Assembly (NCBI GenBank): GCA_002842215.1 | Contig: PHCC01000011.1 | Coordinates: 62,001 to 126,000 of the forward strand | DNA from: Betaproteobacteria bacterium HGW-Betaproteobacteria-9 | GTDB lineage: Bacteria > Pseudomonadota > Gammaproteobacteria > Burkholderiales > Burkholderiaceae_C | DNA: 64,000 nucleotides | Direction of reading: 5' to 3' | Shown here: piece after piece, positions 34,876-44,025 of the stretch | Numbering within the stretch: position 1 is the first letter of the stretch | Layout of the letters: the number at the start of each line of letters is the position of its first letter | The notes under the pieces: generated by a model | What the model saw: only the letters and a program-made list of their open reading frames with translations | Databases searched by the model: none | Told to the model about the DNA's origin: nothing | Translations under genes and position numbers: made by a program

Positions 34876-36285
34876 TCATTGCAGCGTGAAATGAAGCATG
34901 GGCACCTGTTCCTGCTCGAATCGCACGCGCGACGCTGAATCATTGAAAATGGGTGGATGGTCGCCCACCACGACCACCTCCACGCCCCTCATGGCTTCGT
35001 CTTCGGCGAGCTTGGCCAAGTGCTCAAAAAACTGCACATGCAGGTTCTGATAGCGGCACAGTTGCTCGTTGAAAGTCGCACCGAACACCGCACGGCACAA
35101 CTCCTCGCGATAGTTGGCGACATCTCGGCGATCGTAGGGTATGTGCGAATTCAAGGTCAACCAGTAGAGGAACACCTTGTCCTGGTTGAGCTTCTGTCGC
35201 ACGACACCGAGCAAATCGCGGTCGCAGTAGCCCGGGAAGGAATGACACTGCGTGCCTGTGAACGGCAGATCTTCCCTGAACACGAGATCGTCAAAACCGA
35301 TGACCGGGTACCACAGCGTACGACGGTACATGGCGCCAAACGCACCATGGAGCGCCACAGTCCGATAGCCTTGCTTGGCCAGCTTGGCGGGCATGCATTC
35401 CCCGACGGCTTCTGCCGTCATCTGCCGGAAGTTCAGACGCGTGGGAATCCGCCCGCAAAGCTCCCGCAGTTCCCCCGCAGCAGTCGTTCCAACGGCGTCG
35501 ATGCTGCCCAGACTTAGGTTCTGTACATGCTCGCTGGACGTCAAGGCAGCAATCTGCTGTCTGATCACCGCCGGATTCTTGGACACACCCCAGGATTCGG
35601 CAACGATGAACAGAATGCGCGGCGAGGTGGGCTGGTTGCCCCATATGAAGCTGGCCGCTGAAGGATCCGCAATCGGCAGATACTCGGCATCCTCCGCGTC
35701 GGCTCCCAGGTGAACATGTCGTCTGCGGTTTTCTTCCAGTACCTTATGAACAAACAGGGCTGAACTGCCAAAAAACAACTCACCTCTTTCGGCGAACGGT
35801 GGTGAAAAGAAGGTCGCCTTCGCGAATGACAATTGCCATTGGGCCAATATAAGAACCAGTGGCAGAAGCAGCAGCCACCGCCCGCGCAACTGCTTCAGGT
35901 TGCTGGCGGCGATCCAGAAGCCGGTCGCTGCAGCTGCCACCAGCACCAGCAGCAGCATGAGATAGGACCCCCTGGCCTCGAGCAGGTATTCACCAATGTC
36001 CCCTACCTGACCAATGTCAATCAGGCGAAACATCGTTATGGCTCCCAATGTCATTTCCAGACACGCGGTGACCAGGAAGAGGGTCAGGCCCAGCCACCGC
36101 AACCCGACAGCAAACAGTGTCATGGCCAAGAACATCTCTGCGCTCAGCAGATAGCGCTTGAAGCCAAAATGCAGGGACGCCCAGTGAAACACGAGGCTCA
36201 GGAGAACAAAGGCCCCAAATGCGAGACAGAACCGGCGAAAGCCACTGCCAGCAAACATCTCAAAATTGACACGCATGGTCTTCAT
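34876..36285 (-). CDS. Alkaline-phosphatase-superfamily membrane phosphotransferase-like protein A
   Basis: 469 residues: about four to five transmembrane helices in the first 150, then a periplasmic catalytic domain. Key residues seen: Glu230 in LFIVAESWG, candidate nucleophile Thr267/Thr268 in GTTAAGELREL, and Asp442-His443 in VVVGDHPPIF. Many Cys (LCG, EC, CH, YC, LC) suggest disulfides. The layout is that of the LtaS/OpgB/EptA group that moves phosphoglycerol or phosphoethanolamine onto glycans or proteins. Closely related to the upstream gene at 36388-37788 (paralogue) but clearly richer in GC. No partner substrate is known. Confidence 0.8.
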   Translation of the reverse strand: MKTMRVNFEMFAGSGFRRFCLAFGAFVLLSLVFHWASLHFGFKRYLLSAEMFLAMTLFAVGLRWLGLTLFLVTACLEMTLGAITMFRLIDIGQVGDIGEYLLEARGSYLMLLLVLVAAAATGFWIAASNLKQLRGRWLLLLPLVLILAQWQLSFAKATFFSPPFAERGELFFGSSALFVHKVLEENRRRHVHLGADAEDAEYLPIADPSAASFIWGNQPTSPRILFIVAESWGVSKNPAVIRQQIAALTSSEHVQNLSLGSIDAVGTTAAGELRELCGRIPTRLNFRQMTAEAVGECMPAKLAKQGYRTVALHGAFGAMYRRTLWYPVIGFDDLVFREDLPFTGTQCHSFPGYCDRDLLGVVRQKLNQDKVFLYWLTLNSHIPYDRRDVANYREELCRAVFGATFNEQLCRYQNLHVQFFEHLAKLAEDEAMRGVEVVVVGDHPPIFNDSASRVRFEQEQVPMLHFTLQ

Positions 36286-36387
36286 GTCAGTGATCTATAT
36301 GCAACGAAAATCAAATACAGCACCACTACATCCGTGAATTTTGTTGAATTCCAGGGGGGCGTGTTTTTATACCATCCTAGATGAGGA

Positions 36388-37788
36388 CTAATTGACATAA
36401 AAATGTATCATTGGCACCTTGGTGCGCTCGAACTTCGCACGTGAACTTTCATTCGAAAACACCGGCGAGTGATCTCCTACAACGACAACTTCAAGCCCCT
36501 TCAAATTTTCTGAATCGATCAACCTGGACAAGCCTTCGAAAAACTGAACATGGAGGTTTTGATAATTGCAGAGCTGCTCCTCGTACACCTCCTTAAAAAC
36601 ACCATGGCAAAGCTCCTCGCGATACATTGCAATATCTCGCCGATCATAGGGTACATGTGAGTTGAGAGTTAGCCAATATACGAACGCTTTATCATTTTGC
36701 AATTTTTGAGCAACAACTTCGACCAAATCGCGATCGCAATAACCGGGGAAGGAATGACAATCAGAAACAGCAAGAGGCAGCGCTTCCCTGAATATTAACT
36801 CGCTAAATCCTACCTCAGGCCACCATTGGAGCCGATGATACATCACACCATTAGCCCCATGGACTCCAACCGTCCGGTATCCTTTTTTTGCCATCAACAT
36901 GGGCAAGCATTCACCCACCGCTTCAGACGTTAATTTTCTGAAATTCAATCTCGTGGGGATCAATCCACAAATCTCGCGCAATTCACCAGCGACGGTGGCT
37001 CCAATTGCGTGAATGCCTCCCACCTCTAAATTGTTTACGCGCGGGCTCATGCGCAAGCTTTGAATCTGACTCTCCAAAACTGCTTGATCTCTCGGAAATC
37101 CCCACGACTCGGCGATAATGAACAAGATGCGAGAAGATGTAGGCACATCCTTCCAGATCGTTCGCGCAGCTGAGGCATTTTTAATTGGAACGTATTCTGC
37201 ATCCTCTGCCCCGTTGCCGATTACAACTCCCTTATTTACATGCATTGCTTCTCTCGTGAAGTGCATCGCGCTGCCAAAAATCAGATTTTTCCTTTCTGCA
37301 AAAGTCGGGGAAAAAAATGTGTTGTGCTCAGCGGAAAGTACCCATTGGTACTGAAACAGCCCGACAACGACAAGGAGCTGAAGGAGATATATTTTTTTAG
37401 ATGGCTTTTCTGTACAGATGCGAGCAGCCATCCAGGTAAATACCAATGCCAAAGTGAGGGCAAGAAAAAAGCCCCACAAATATTCAGCCCTGGCCTGAAA
37501 GAGAAAACCGGCCATATCCACAACCTGCACAGCTTCGAACAGGATGAATATCGATGCCATGCCGAGCATGATTTCCAGAATAACAGCGACAACCAACACA
37601 GCCGCACCAAGCCTCTTCATGCCGACAGATATCAGAACAAACGAAGCCAGCAATTCAGCACTAAACAAATGCCTTTTGTATCCAAAATGCAATGAAAGGG
37701 CTTGAAACCCCATGCTTATCACCACAAAAAGAAGCAGCGTCACAAACAACTGACGAATACCGCTCGTATTTGGCGACTCCATATTCAT
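36388..37788 (-). CDS. Alkaline-phosphatase-superfamily membrane phosphotransferase-like protein B
   Basis: 466 residues, the AT-richer paralogue of the protein at 34876-36285. Shared blocks include the membrane part (SLHFGYKRHLFSAEL), ILFIIAESWG with the metal-ligand Glu, GATVAGELREICGLIPTRLNF with the conserved Thr, HSFPGYCDRDL, VYWLTLNSHVPYDRRD and VVVGDHSPVF. All putative catalytic residues are intact. The ATG uses the last base of the stop of the upstream pilin accessory gene, so translation is coupled to it; this ties the enzyme to type IV pilin biology. Function in decorating pilin or a surface glycan is inferred. Confidence 0.8.
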   Translation of the reverse strand: MNMESPNTSGIRQLFVTLLLFVVISMGFQALSLHFGYKRHLFSAELLASFVLISVGMKRLGAAVLVVAVILEIMLGMASIFILFEAVQVVDMAGFLFQARAEYLWGFFLALTLALVFTWMAARICTEKPSKKIYLLQLLVVVGLFQYQWVLSAEHNTFFSPTFAERKNLIFGSAMHFTREAMHVNKGVVIGNGAEDAEYVPIKNASAARTIWKDVPTSSRILFIIAESWGFPRDQAVLESQIQSLRMSPRVNNLEVGGIHAIGATVAGELREICGLIPTRLNFRKLTSEAVGECLPMLMAKKGYRTVGVHGANGVMYHRLQWWPEVGFSELIFREALPLAVSDCHSFPGYCDRDLVEVVAQKLQNDKAFVYWLTLNSHVPYDRRDIAMYREELCHGVFKEVYEEQLCNYQNLHVQFFEGLSRLIDSENLKGLEVVVVGDHSPVFSNESSRAKFERTKVPMIHFYVN

Positions 37789-38579
37789 CAGAAGAACCCA
37801 TCGTAGGGCAAAAATCCAAGAATTTCTCCTTTGACGTTCAGTACAGCCACCGCGTCCTTTCGGGCATTCACGGGAAGAAATTTCGCGGATTTATTCTCAA
37901 TGTTCAATCTATCGAATAGTTGCTTTATTTCAATTGACGCACTGGGGTATTGCCGGCCAAGCTCTTCTATTGGCCTTCCTGCTGTGACAGCCTGCGTCCG
38001 CTCATGCGGCCCGTACGGTATCCAGAATTTGGGTCTCTGACTGGTGTCAATACCATCAAAGATGGCAGTGGCCAATGCATTGGATCGTTCCGCCCCGGAT
38101 TCAGATCTTCGCAGCGCAACGGTGGCGGGCCCAAAGAGCGGCAATGCTTGAAATTCCGGGAGTGCTTCTTTCAACTCTTCGGAAACCACCTCTGATTGCG
38201 AAATCACTCGAAACCTGTCAAACTCAAATACCAATGCCACTGGGCGAGCTTCACGTACCGTATTCAATCCATAGGCAAGCGCCAACATTTGCAAGACTGC
38301 GATTATGAAAATGTCGCGCCGCAGGTGCTGAATGCCTTTGGCTTTATTGAAAACGGCGAAAGTCAGAACCGGGCCCATGACCACATCTACCGCCATAACC
38401 AGCAATAGGAGCTCTGTACCACCAGCCAGATAGCGAAACTCGCCAGGGTACCAGACACTAAACACGAGCAACGCCACAACGCCTGCGATTGCAAGAGAGC
38501 CTATGAGATGCAGGCCCGCGGCGAGAATGCGATCTTTGAGTGAAATTGAGGCAAACAAGTTTGGACTTTTCGACGACAT
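37788..38579 (-). CDS. Type IV pilin accessory protein (TfpX/TfpZ-like)
   Basis: 263 residues: a long hydrophobic N-terminal region with about three helices (27-50, 55-80, 90-107) followed by a soluble, probably periplasmic domain. SLKDRILAAGLHLIGSLAIAG with LVFSVWYPGEFRYLAGG and VDVVMGPVLTFAVFNKAKG is the signature of the TfpX/TfpZ family described beside pilA in Pseudomonas and other bacteria, where these proteins tune pilin assembly or retraction. It lies 41 bases downstream of the second pilin gene on the same strand. Confidence 0.86.
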   Translation of the reverse strand: MSSKSPNLFASISLKDRILAAGLHLIGSLAIAGVVALLVFSVWYPGEFRYLAGGTELLLLVMAVDVVMGPVLTFAVFNKAKGIQHLRRDIFIIAVLQMLALAYGLNTVREARPVALVFEFDRFRVISQSEVVSEELKEALPEFQALPLFGPATVALRRSESGAERSNALATAIFDGIDTSQRPKFWIPYGPHERTQAVTAGRPIEELGRQYPSASIEIKQLFDRLNIENKSAKFLPVNARKDAVAVLNVKGEILGFLPYDGFF

Positions 38580-38620
38580 TGTTCAGTTGTGCTTCTTCTT
38601 TTTCATAGGGTAACGAAGCA

Positions 38621-39178
38621 CTACCGACATTCTGACGGTGCAAATTTAGCTGGGAGCGTCCCTAGCGTGCCAGACATATTTCTCGATATTGCGAGCAGAC
38701 GCGATTCAGACTGACAGCTCCAATCAATTGCGCCGGTGACACCTGCTGCAAATGAGCTACCCAACCTCACCACATCTGCCGATCCAGACCCATACTTTAT
38801 CCAAGGCGAAAGGACCAACGAGTCATTTGTTCCGGCAACAATGGGGCCAACCGCTTCGTTGAACACCAATGTTAGCTCGCCCTGAGTGGCGCCCTCAGCC
38901 CCTTCCATGCGAATGCTGGCCACATATTTGCTGGCAGTGCCAACGCTGCCCGCCTGCGCATTCCATGCCGACGCTGCGCTAGATAAATCAGTCTGTGTTC
39001 CCACACTGACGCCAACTTGTGTTTTTGCATCTCCAGCGAGCACTATCCCTTCACTTATCCGGGCACGAACCGTGTAATCTTGATACGCTGGCAGTGCCAA
39101 TGCTGCCAATATGCCAATAATAGCTACGACGATCATCAACTCAATGAGCGTGAATCCATGCACAAGGCTCGTCTTCAT
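38621..39178 (-). CDS. Type IV pilin, second copy
   Basis: 185 residues. Prepilin leader MKTSLVHG with cleavage before Phe9 by PilD, conserved Glu5 of the mature protein (residue 13) and the hydrophobic alpha-1 helix ([22 protein letters not shown]). The C-terminal disulfide pair is visible in WSCQSE...PSEC. Similar to the pilin at 39452-40027 but with a divergent surface region and lower GC. ATG 39178 (Shine-Dalgarno GGAAAG). It has its own sigma-54 promoter at 39244-39259 and is probably transcribed with the accessory and phosphotransferase-like genes downstream. Confidence 0.93.
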   Translation of the reverse strand: MKTSLVHGFTLIELMIVVAIIGILAALALPAYQDYTVRARISEGIVLAGDAKTQVGVSVGTQTDLSSAASAWNAQAGSVGTASKYVASIRMEGAEGATQGELTLVFNEAVGPIVAGTNDSLVLSPWIKYGSGSADVVRLGSSFAAGVTGAIDWSCQSESRLLAISRNMSGTLGTLPAKFAPSECR

Positions 39179-39243
39179 GGTGATCTTTCCGTTCAGATTG
39201 CGATTGGGTTTTAATGATTGGGCATGCTTCACATCAGTTGTTT

Positions 39244-39259
39244 AGCAGTTATTGTGCCA
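39244..39259 (-). promoter_or_regulatory. Sigma-54 promoter of the second pilin gene
   Basis: On the minus strand: TGGCACAATAACTGCT. The GG of the -24 box and the GC of the -12 box have the exact 10-base spacing required for RpoN. It lies 66 bases before the ATG. Pilin genes are classically activated by PilR with sigma-54. Confidence 0.8.
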
Positions 39260-39359
39260 GTCACATACCGTGATTAATTTCACGCCGTTTTCGCAAACTG
39301 GCATTTTTTGTCTTTTTTTGGTTTAAACCTCCCATTTTTTGCAACTCTTGATCTGTATT

Positions 39360-39390
39360 AGGAAAAAAAAGGGCACCCGAAGGTGCCCTT
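39360..39390 (-). terminator. Intrinsic terminator after the first pilin gene
   Basis: Stem AAGGGCACC/GGTGCCCTT (39369-39390) with a four-base loop, followed on the minus strand by a run of eight to nine T (39362-39370). It separates the two pilin transcription units. Confidence 0.93.
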
Positions 39391-39451
39391 ATTCTGAATT
39401 CGGAAATTCCCTACATTCACATCAATGCACTTGACATTTGAATGCCGGATT

Positions 39452-40027
<576 letters not shown>

Positions 40028-40072
40028 GAGAAAAACTCCTTGGGGGTTGTGGGACGGATACGCGCTCTACAG

Positions 40073-40088
40073 AGCAGGGTCCGTGCCA
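40073..40088 (-). promoter_or_regulatory. Sigma-54 promoter of the major pilin gene
   Basis: On the minus strand: TGGCACGGACCCTGCT, a near-consensus RpoN site (TGGCACG-N4-YTGC). The predicted transcript starts about 35 bases before the pilin ATG. Confidence 0.85.
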
Positions 40089-40213
40089 ACCGGAAATGGC
40101 CTGGGTTCTGCGGCCTTCTTCACGCTTCACCCGGTGCGTGTGACGATTTGTGTCCAGTGATGCCTTTTGCTACTGACAATTTTTGTCACCCACCCCCGGG
40201 GTGACGTTTTTTG

Positions 40214-41017
40214 TCAGAGCTCGAAGGTCTGCCCGGCGCTGAGCCAGCGGATGTCGTGGCGCGCGTCGTCGGCCCGGCTGGGCGTCTGGTCGAAGCGCTG
40301 GATCTCGTCCATGATGAGTCCGGTTTCGGCGGGCTTGGTGTGGGTGATGTAGATCGGGTAACGCTGGTTGGGCGCGATCTGGTCGAGCTCTTCGGCCAGG
40401 GTGCTGGGCGCGAGGTGCAGGCTGCGGCGGGCGAGCGCTTTTTCGCGGTCGCTGAAGGCGGTTTCGATGATGAGCAGGGCCACGGGCAGCTGGTTGACGC
40501 GCTGCCAGAACGCGGGGTTGCGCTCGGTGTCACCGCTGAAGACCCAGTGGCCCGAGGCGGTGGCGGCGGCATAACCGCAGGCGGGCACGGTGTGCACGGC
40601 CGGCAGCACCTCGATGGCCTTGCCGCCGACCTGCAGCACCTGCCCCACGGCGATGCTCTCAAAGCGCACGAGCGGGGTGTCGGCGCTGGGAATGGCCGAA
40701 AAATCGGGCCAGATCAGGTTGTTGAAGATGTGCACCCGCAGGGCGGCGATGGTGCCGGGCAGGGCGTGCACCTGCAGTGGTGGCGCGCCCGCGGCCATGC
40801 GCAGGGCGGCCACGGCGTCGATCATCAGCGGCAGGCTGGCCACGTGGTCGAGGTGGGAGTGCGTGAGCAGCACGTGGTTGATGCGGGCCATCTCTTCCAG
40901 GCGGAGGTCGCCCACGCCGGTGCCGGCGTCGATGAGCACATCGTCGTCGAGCAGGAAGGAGGTGGTGCGGCAACCTTGCGCGATAGCGCCGGAGCAACCC
41001 AGAACGCGTACCCTCAT
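40214..41017 (-). CDS. Class II 3',5'-cyclic-nucleotide phosphodiesterase
   Basis: 267 residues of metallo-beta-lactamase fold. MRVRVLGCSGAI at the N-terminus and the motif THSHLDH (52-58, the class II signature H-x-H-L-D-H) identify PDEase_II, as in yeast PDE1 and the bacterial cAMP phosphodiesterase family; further ligands are in VFSGDTERN and YITHTKP. It hydrolyses cAMP (possibly cGMP) to the 5'-nucleotide. It follows the adenylate cyclase gene by 36 bases on the same strand, so synthesis and degradation of the messenger are encoded together. Confidence 0.88.
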   Translation of the reverse strand: MRVRVLGCSGAIAQGCRTTSFLLDDDVLIDAGTGVGDLRLEEMARINHVLLTHSHLDHVASLPLMIDAVAALRMAAGAPPLQVHALPGTIAALRVHIFNNLIWPDFSAIPSADTPLVRFESIAVGQVLQVGGKAIEVLPAVHTVPACGYAAATASGHWVFSGDTERNPAFWQRVNQLPVALLIIETAFSDREKALARRSLHLAPSTLAEELDQIAPNQRYPIYITHTKPAETGLIMDEIQRFDQTPSRADDARHDIRWLSAGQTFEL

Positions 41018-41053
41018 CGGTCTTGTCAGCGGTTGGCGACCCAGTGGGCCGGG

Positions 41054-43315
41054 TTATTTGGACTCGAAAGTGGTGGTGCCGTCCCAATGGGCGTCGGGCG
41101 GCGACCGCCTCATGGAGGCTACCCGTTCGGCATACAGGCGGTAAAGGACTTTTTTGGCATTCTGGCGCTGCAGGTTGAGCAGGTGCACATCGCAGGCGTC
41201 CCAGTCCTGGGCCTGCCAGGCCCTGAACGCAAGCTTCCACTGCGCCAGTTCGCCGGTTTGTTCGGCCGTGAGCTGCTCGCGGCGCCCCAGCGGAGTGACG
41301 ATGGTGACGGCCTGGACCTTGCCCTTGACACGCACCCGGTCGAGCACCTGCCAGGCAAAGCCCGGCGCCTGGGCCTGGGTGGCTTCGCTGGCCACGATGT
41401 CCACACCATACAGGCGGGACAGCCCCTCCAGCCGTGAACCGAGGTTGACCGCGTCGCCGATCACGGTGTAGCTGCGGCGCACGTCGGAACCCATGTCGCC
41501 CACGCACATGTCGCCGGTGTTCAGACCGATGCCGAGCTGGATGGCGGGCAGGGCGCTGAGCGCCCGCTCGGCGTTGATGTCACGGATGGTTTGCGCCATG
41601 TCGATGGCGGTCTGCACGGCCAGGCTGGCGTGGTTGGACGTTTCGACCGGGGCGCCCCAGAAGGCCATGACACAGTCGCCCATGTATTTGTCGATGGTGC
41701 CGCGGTGGTGGCGGATGAGCTGGGTCAGCCGGCTGAACACGGTGTTGAGCAGGGCCTGGAGCTCGGTCGGCGCCATGGTCTCGGCGATCTGCGTGAAGCC
41801 GCGCATGTCGCAGAACATCACCGTCAGCTCGCGGGTGGTGGCGGTCATGCTGTAGCGGTCGGGGTCCTTCACCATTTCGTCGACCAGCTCGGGCGGCACA
41901 TAGGTGCCGAAGAGCTGCGCGAGTTCGCGCTTGGACCGGCTTTCGACGAAGTAGCCGTAGCTCATGTTGAGCGCAAAGGCGAAGCCCGCCATCAGCAGTG
42001 TGCTGGCCAGCGGCAGGACCAGCCCATGGCCGAGGTACAGCCAGGTGTTGAGCCCGAGCACCACCAGCACCACCCCCAAGCTCAGGACCACCGCGCGCGC
42101 CGCGCTCAACAACGGAAGCGCCAGCGCCAGGACCAGGCCGGCGATCACCAGCATGACCAGTTCGTAGCCGAGGGCGTAGTCGGGCTTGACCAGGAGCTGA
42201 CCGTCCAGCAGGCCGGCGATGAGGCTGGCATGGGTTTCGACGCCGGGATAGGCTTCGCCGACCGGTGTGACCCGCAGGTCCAGCAGCCCGGGTGCGGTGG
42301 TGCCGATCAGCACGATCTTGTTGGTCAGCAGGCCGGGCGCCACCCGCCCGGCGAGCACGTCGGCGGCGCTGAGGTAGGCGAACGACCCACCCTGGGGGCC
42401 ACCGGGGCCGCGGAACGGCACCAGCGTGGCCACCCGGTCGTCCACCGGAATGGCCAGCGTGGACGCGCCCTGGCGCAGGCGCACGCTTTCAAGCGCCTGG
42501 TACTGGCGGCCGACCACCCGCTCGGAGGGAAATCCCGGCTCCACGCCCGGTGAGCCGAGGACCATGCGGAACATGGCCAGCGACAAGGACTCGTAGTAGC
42601 GGCCACCGTGCTCGGCCAGCAAGGGCAGCGAGCGCACCACGCCGTCCGGGCTGGAGACGGCGTTGAAAAAACCGGCGCGCGGTGCCGCTTCGGCCAGCGG
42701 CGGGATGTTGGCTCCGTAGCCATCCCAGCGCGTGGCGAGAATGGGGCGGCCGCCCAATGCCTCCGCTTGCATCACCGGCGCGGGCAGGACCCCGCTGGTG
42801 CGCCCGTCGCGGTCGCTGGTGAAGTAGTAGCCCAACACCACCGGGCGGTCCTTGAGGGCCCGCGCCAGCAGGGCGTCGCGGTCGAGTTCGGGTTCCAGTT
42901 GCCGGACCCGCTCGGCAAAGCCGGGCTGGTCGGCGAGCGCACCGCCGGCCATTTGTTGCAACTGGCGCAGGCCGGAGCTGTGGTCGGCTTCGGCAAACAC
43001 GGTGTCAAAACCGAGCAGGGCGATGCGCTGGTCTTCGAACAGGGTGTCAACCAGCCGGGCCACGTGGTGCCGGGCCCAGGGCCAGCGCCCGACCTCGGCC
43101 AGGCTTTTTTCATCGATGTCGACGATCACCACACGTTCGTCACGCGTGCCCGGCATGGTGGCGCGCAGGCGCGTGTCGTAAATGATGTCGTCCAGCCGCT
43201 GCAGCACGCCCATGGGCAGCACACCTACCGCGTTCAGCACGGCCAGCAGCAAGGGCAGCAAGGTGACGGCGATGCGCGGGCCGTGTTTGCTCAAGGCCAG
43301 CATGGTGGACGCCAC
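41054..43315 (-). CDS. CHASE2-domain class III adenylate cyclase
   Basis: 753 residues. An N-terminal helix, a large extracytoplasmic CHASE2 sensor (about 40-350, with DERVVIVDIDEKSLAEVGRWPW), three transmembrane helices (about 365-450) and a cytoplasmic class III cyclase domain (about 480-660). Catalytic features: metal Asp in VMFCDMRGFT, purine-selecting Lys in TIDKYMGD, YTVIGDAVNLGSRLE with Thr at the second purine position (class IIIb adenylate cyclase pattern) and the transition-state Arg. A tail of about 90 residues follows. Start at GTG 43315 or ATG 43303. Part of a five-gene signalling cassette. Confidence 0.9.
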   Translation of the reverse strand: MASTMLALSKHGPRIAVTLLPLLLAVLNAVGVLPMGVLQRLDDIIYDTRLRATMPGTRDERVVIVDIDEKSLAEVGRWPWARHHVARLVDTLFEDQRIALLGFDTVFAEADHSSGLRQLQQMAGGALADQPGFAERVRQLEPELDRDALLARALKDRPVVLGYYFTSDRDGRTSGVLPAPVMQAEALGGRPILATRWDGYGANIPPLAEAAPRAGFFNAVSSPDGVVRSLPLLAEHGGRYYESLSLAMFRMVLGSPGVEPGFPSERVVGRQYQALESVRLRQGASTLAIPVDDRVATLVPFRGPGGPQGGSFAYLSAADVLAGRVAPGLLTNKIVLIGTTAPGLLDLRVTPVGEAYPGVETHASLIAGLLDGQLLVKPDYALGYELVMLVIAGLVLALALPLLSAARAVVLSLGVVLVVLGLNTWLYLGHGLVLPLASTLLMAGFAFALNMSYGYFVESRSKRELAQLFGTYVPPELVDEMVKDPDRYSMTATTRELTVMFCDMRGFTQIAETMAPTELQALLNTVFSRLTQLIRHHRGTIDKYMGDCVMAFWGAPVETSNHASLAVQTAIDMAQTIRDINAERALSALPAIQLGIGLNTGDMCVGDMGSDVRRSYTVIGDAVNLGSRLEGLSRLYGVDIVASEATQAQAPGFAWQVLDRVRVKGKVQAVTIVTPLGRREQLTAEQTGELAQWKLAFRAWQAQDWDACDVHLLNLQRQNAKKVLYRLYAERVASMRRSPPDAHWDGTTTFESK

Positions 43316-43365
43316 ATGTGGGGGTGCAGGCCGTTCATGGCCTGCGGATCGGGCTGCTGGCCGAG

Positions 43366-43992
43366 TCAGGCCTGAACGAACTGCATTTGCGTGCCCGCGA
43401 GTTCGATCAGGTCACCGTTGCGCAGGTTGACCGCGTCTGTGCCGATGGCGCTGCCGTTCACGGTGGGCTTGATGGCGCCTTCGACCAGCGCAACCACATA
43501 GCCATGCGGGCGGCGCGTGATGGCGGCCACCGCCACACCCGGTTTGCCGATGGTGGTGACCACCTTGACCAGCGGCACCTCACGGCCCGCGGCGGCGCCC
43601 GACATCACACGTATCGCCGCATTGCCCACCGGGGCAGCGGCTTCGGCGGCACCCACCACGGCTCCGGAGTTGATGACCATGGTCTTTTCAAAACTGTCGG
43701 CCGCGCCATCGTGCACGTACTTGATCTTGTACTTGCCGATTTCGACCGTGTCACCGTTCTGCAGCTGCTGCTTCTTGATGGCCTTGCCGTTCACATAGGT
43801 GCCGTTGGTGCTGTTGAGGTCTTCCAGAAACACCTGGGCACCGGACATCTGCATGACCGCGTGCTCACCGCTCACCGCCAGGTTGTCGATCACGATGTCG
43901 TTGTAAGGGCGGCGACCGAGCGTGGTGCGGTCTTTGGTGAGTTGCACTTCCTTGATGACGACACCATCGATGGAAACGATCATTTTCGGCAT
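43366..43992 (-). CDS. FHA-domain protein, two FHA modules
   Basis: 208 residues. The first FHA domain (about 20-95) has the canonical phosphothreonine-binding set: GRRPYNDIVIDN, Ser41-x2-His44 in VSGEHAV and Asn63-Gly64 in NSTNGTYVNG. The second (about 128-208) keeps the fold pattern (TTIGKP...NGSAIGTDAVNLRNGDLIELAG) but lacks the Arg and Ser-x-x-His, so it probably does not bind phosphothreonine. Between them FEKTMVINSG contains a TM-type Thr that resembles the kinase-phosphorylated Thr of GarA-like proteins; this is an inference. Phospho-reader of the adjacent kinase/phosphatase pair. The Shine-Dalgarno is weak. Confidence 0.9.
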   Translation of the reverse strand: MPKMIVSIDGVVIKEVQLTKDRTTLGRRPYNDIVIDNLAVSGEHAVMQMSGAQVFLEDLNSTNGTYVNGKAIKKQQLQNGDTVEIGKYKIKYVHDGAADSFEKTMVINSGAVVGAAEAAAPVGNAAIRVMSGAAAGREVPLVKVVTTIGKPGVAVAAITRRPHGYVVALVEGAIKPTVNGSAIGTDAVNLRNGDLIELAGTQMQFVQA

Positions 43993-44025
43993 GGCCGACT
44001 CCTGTGGAACCTGATGAAATAATTC

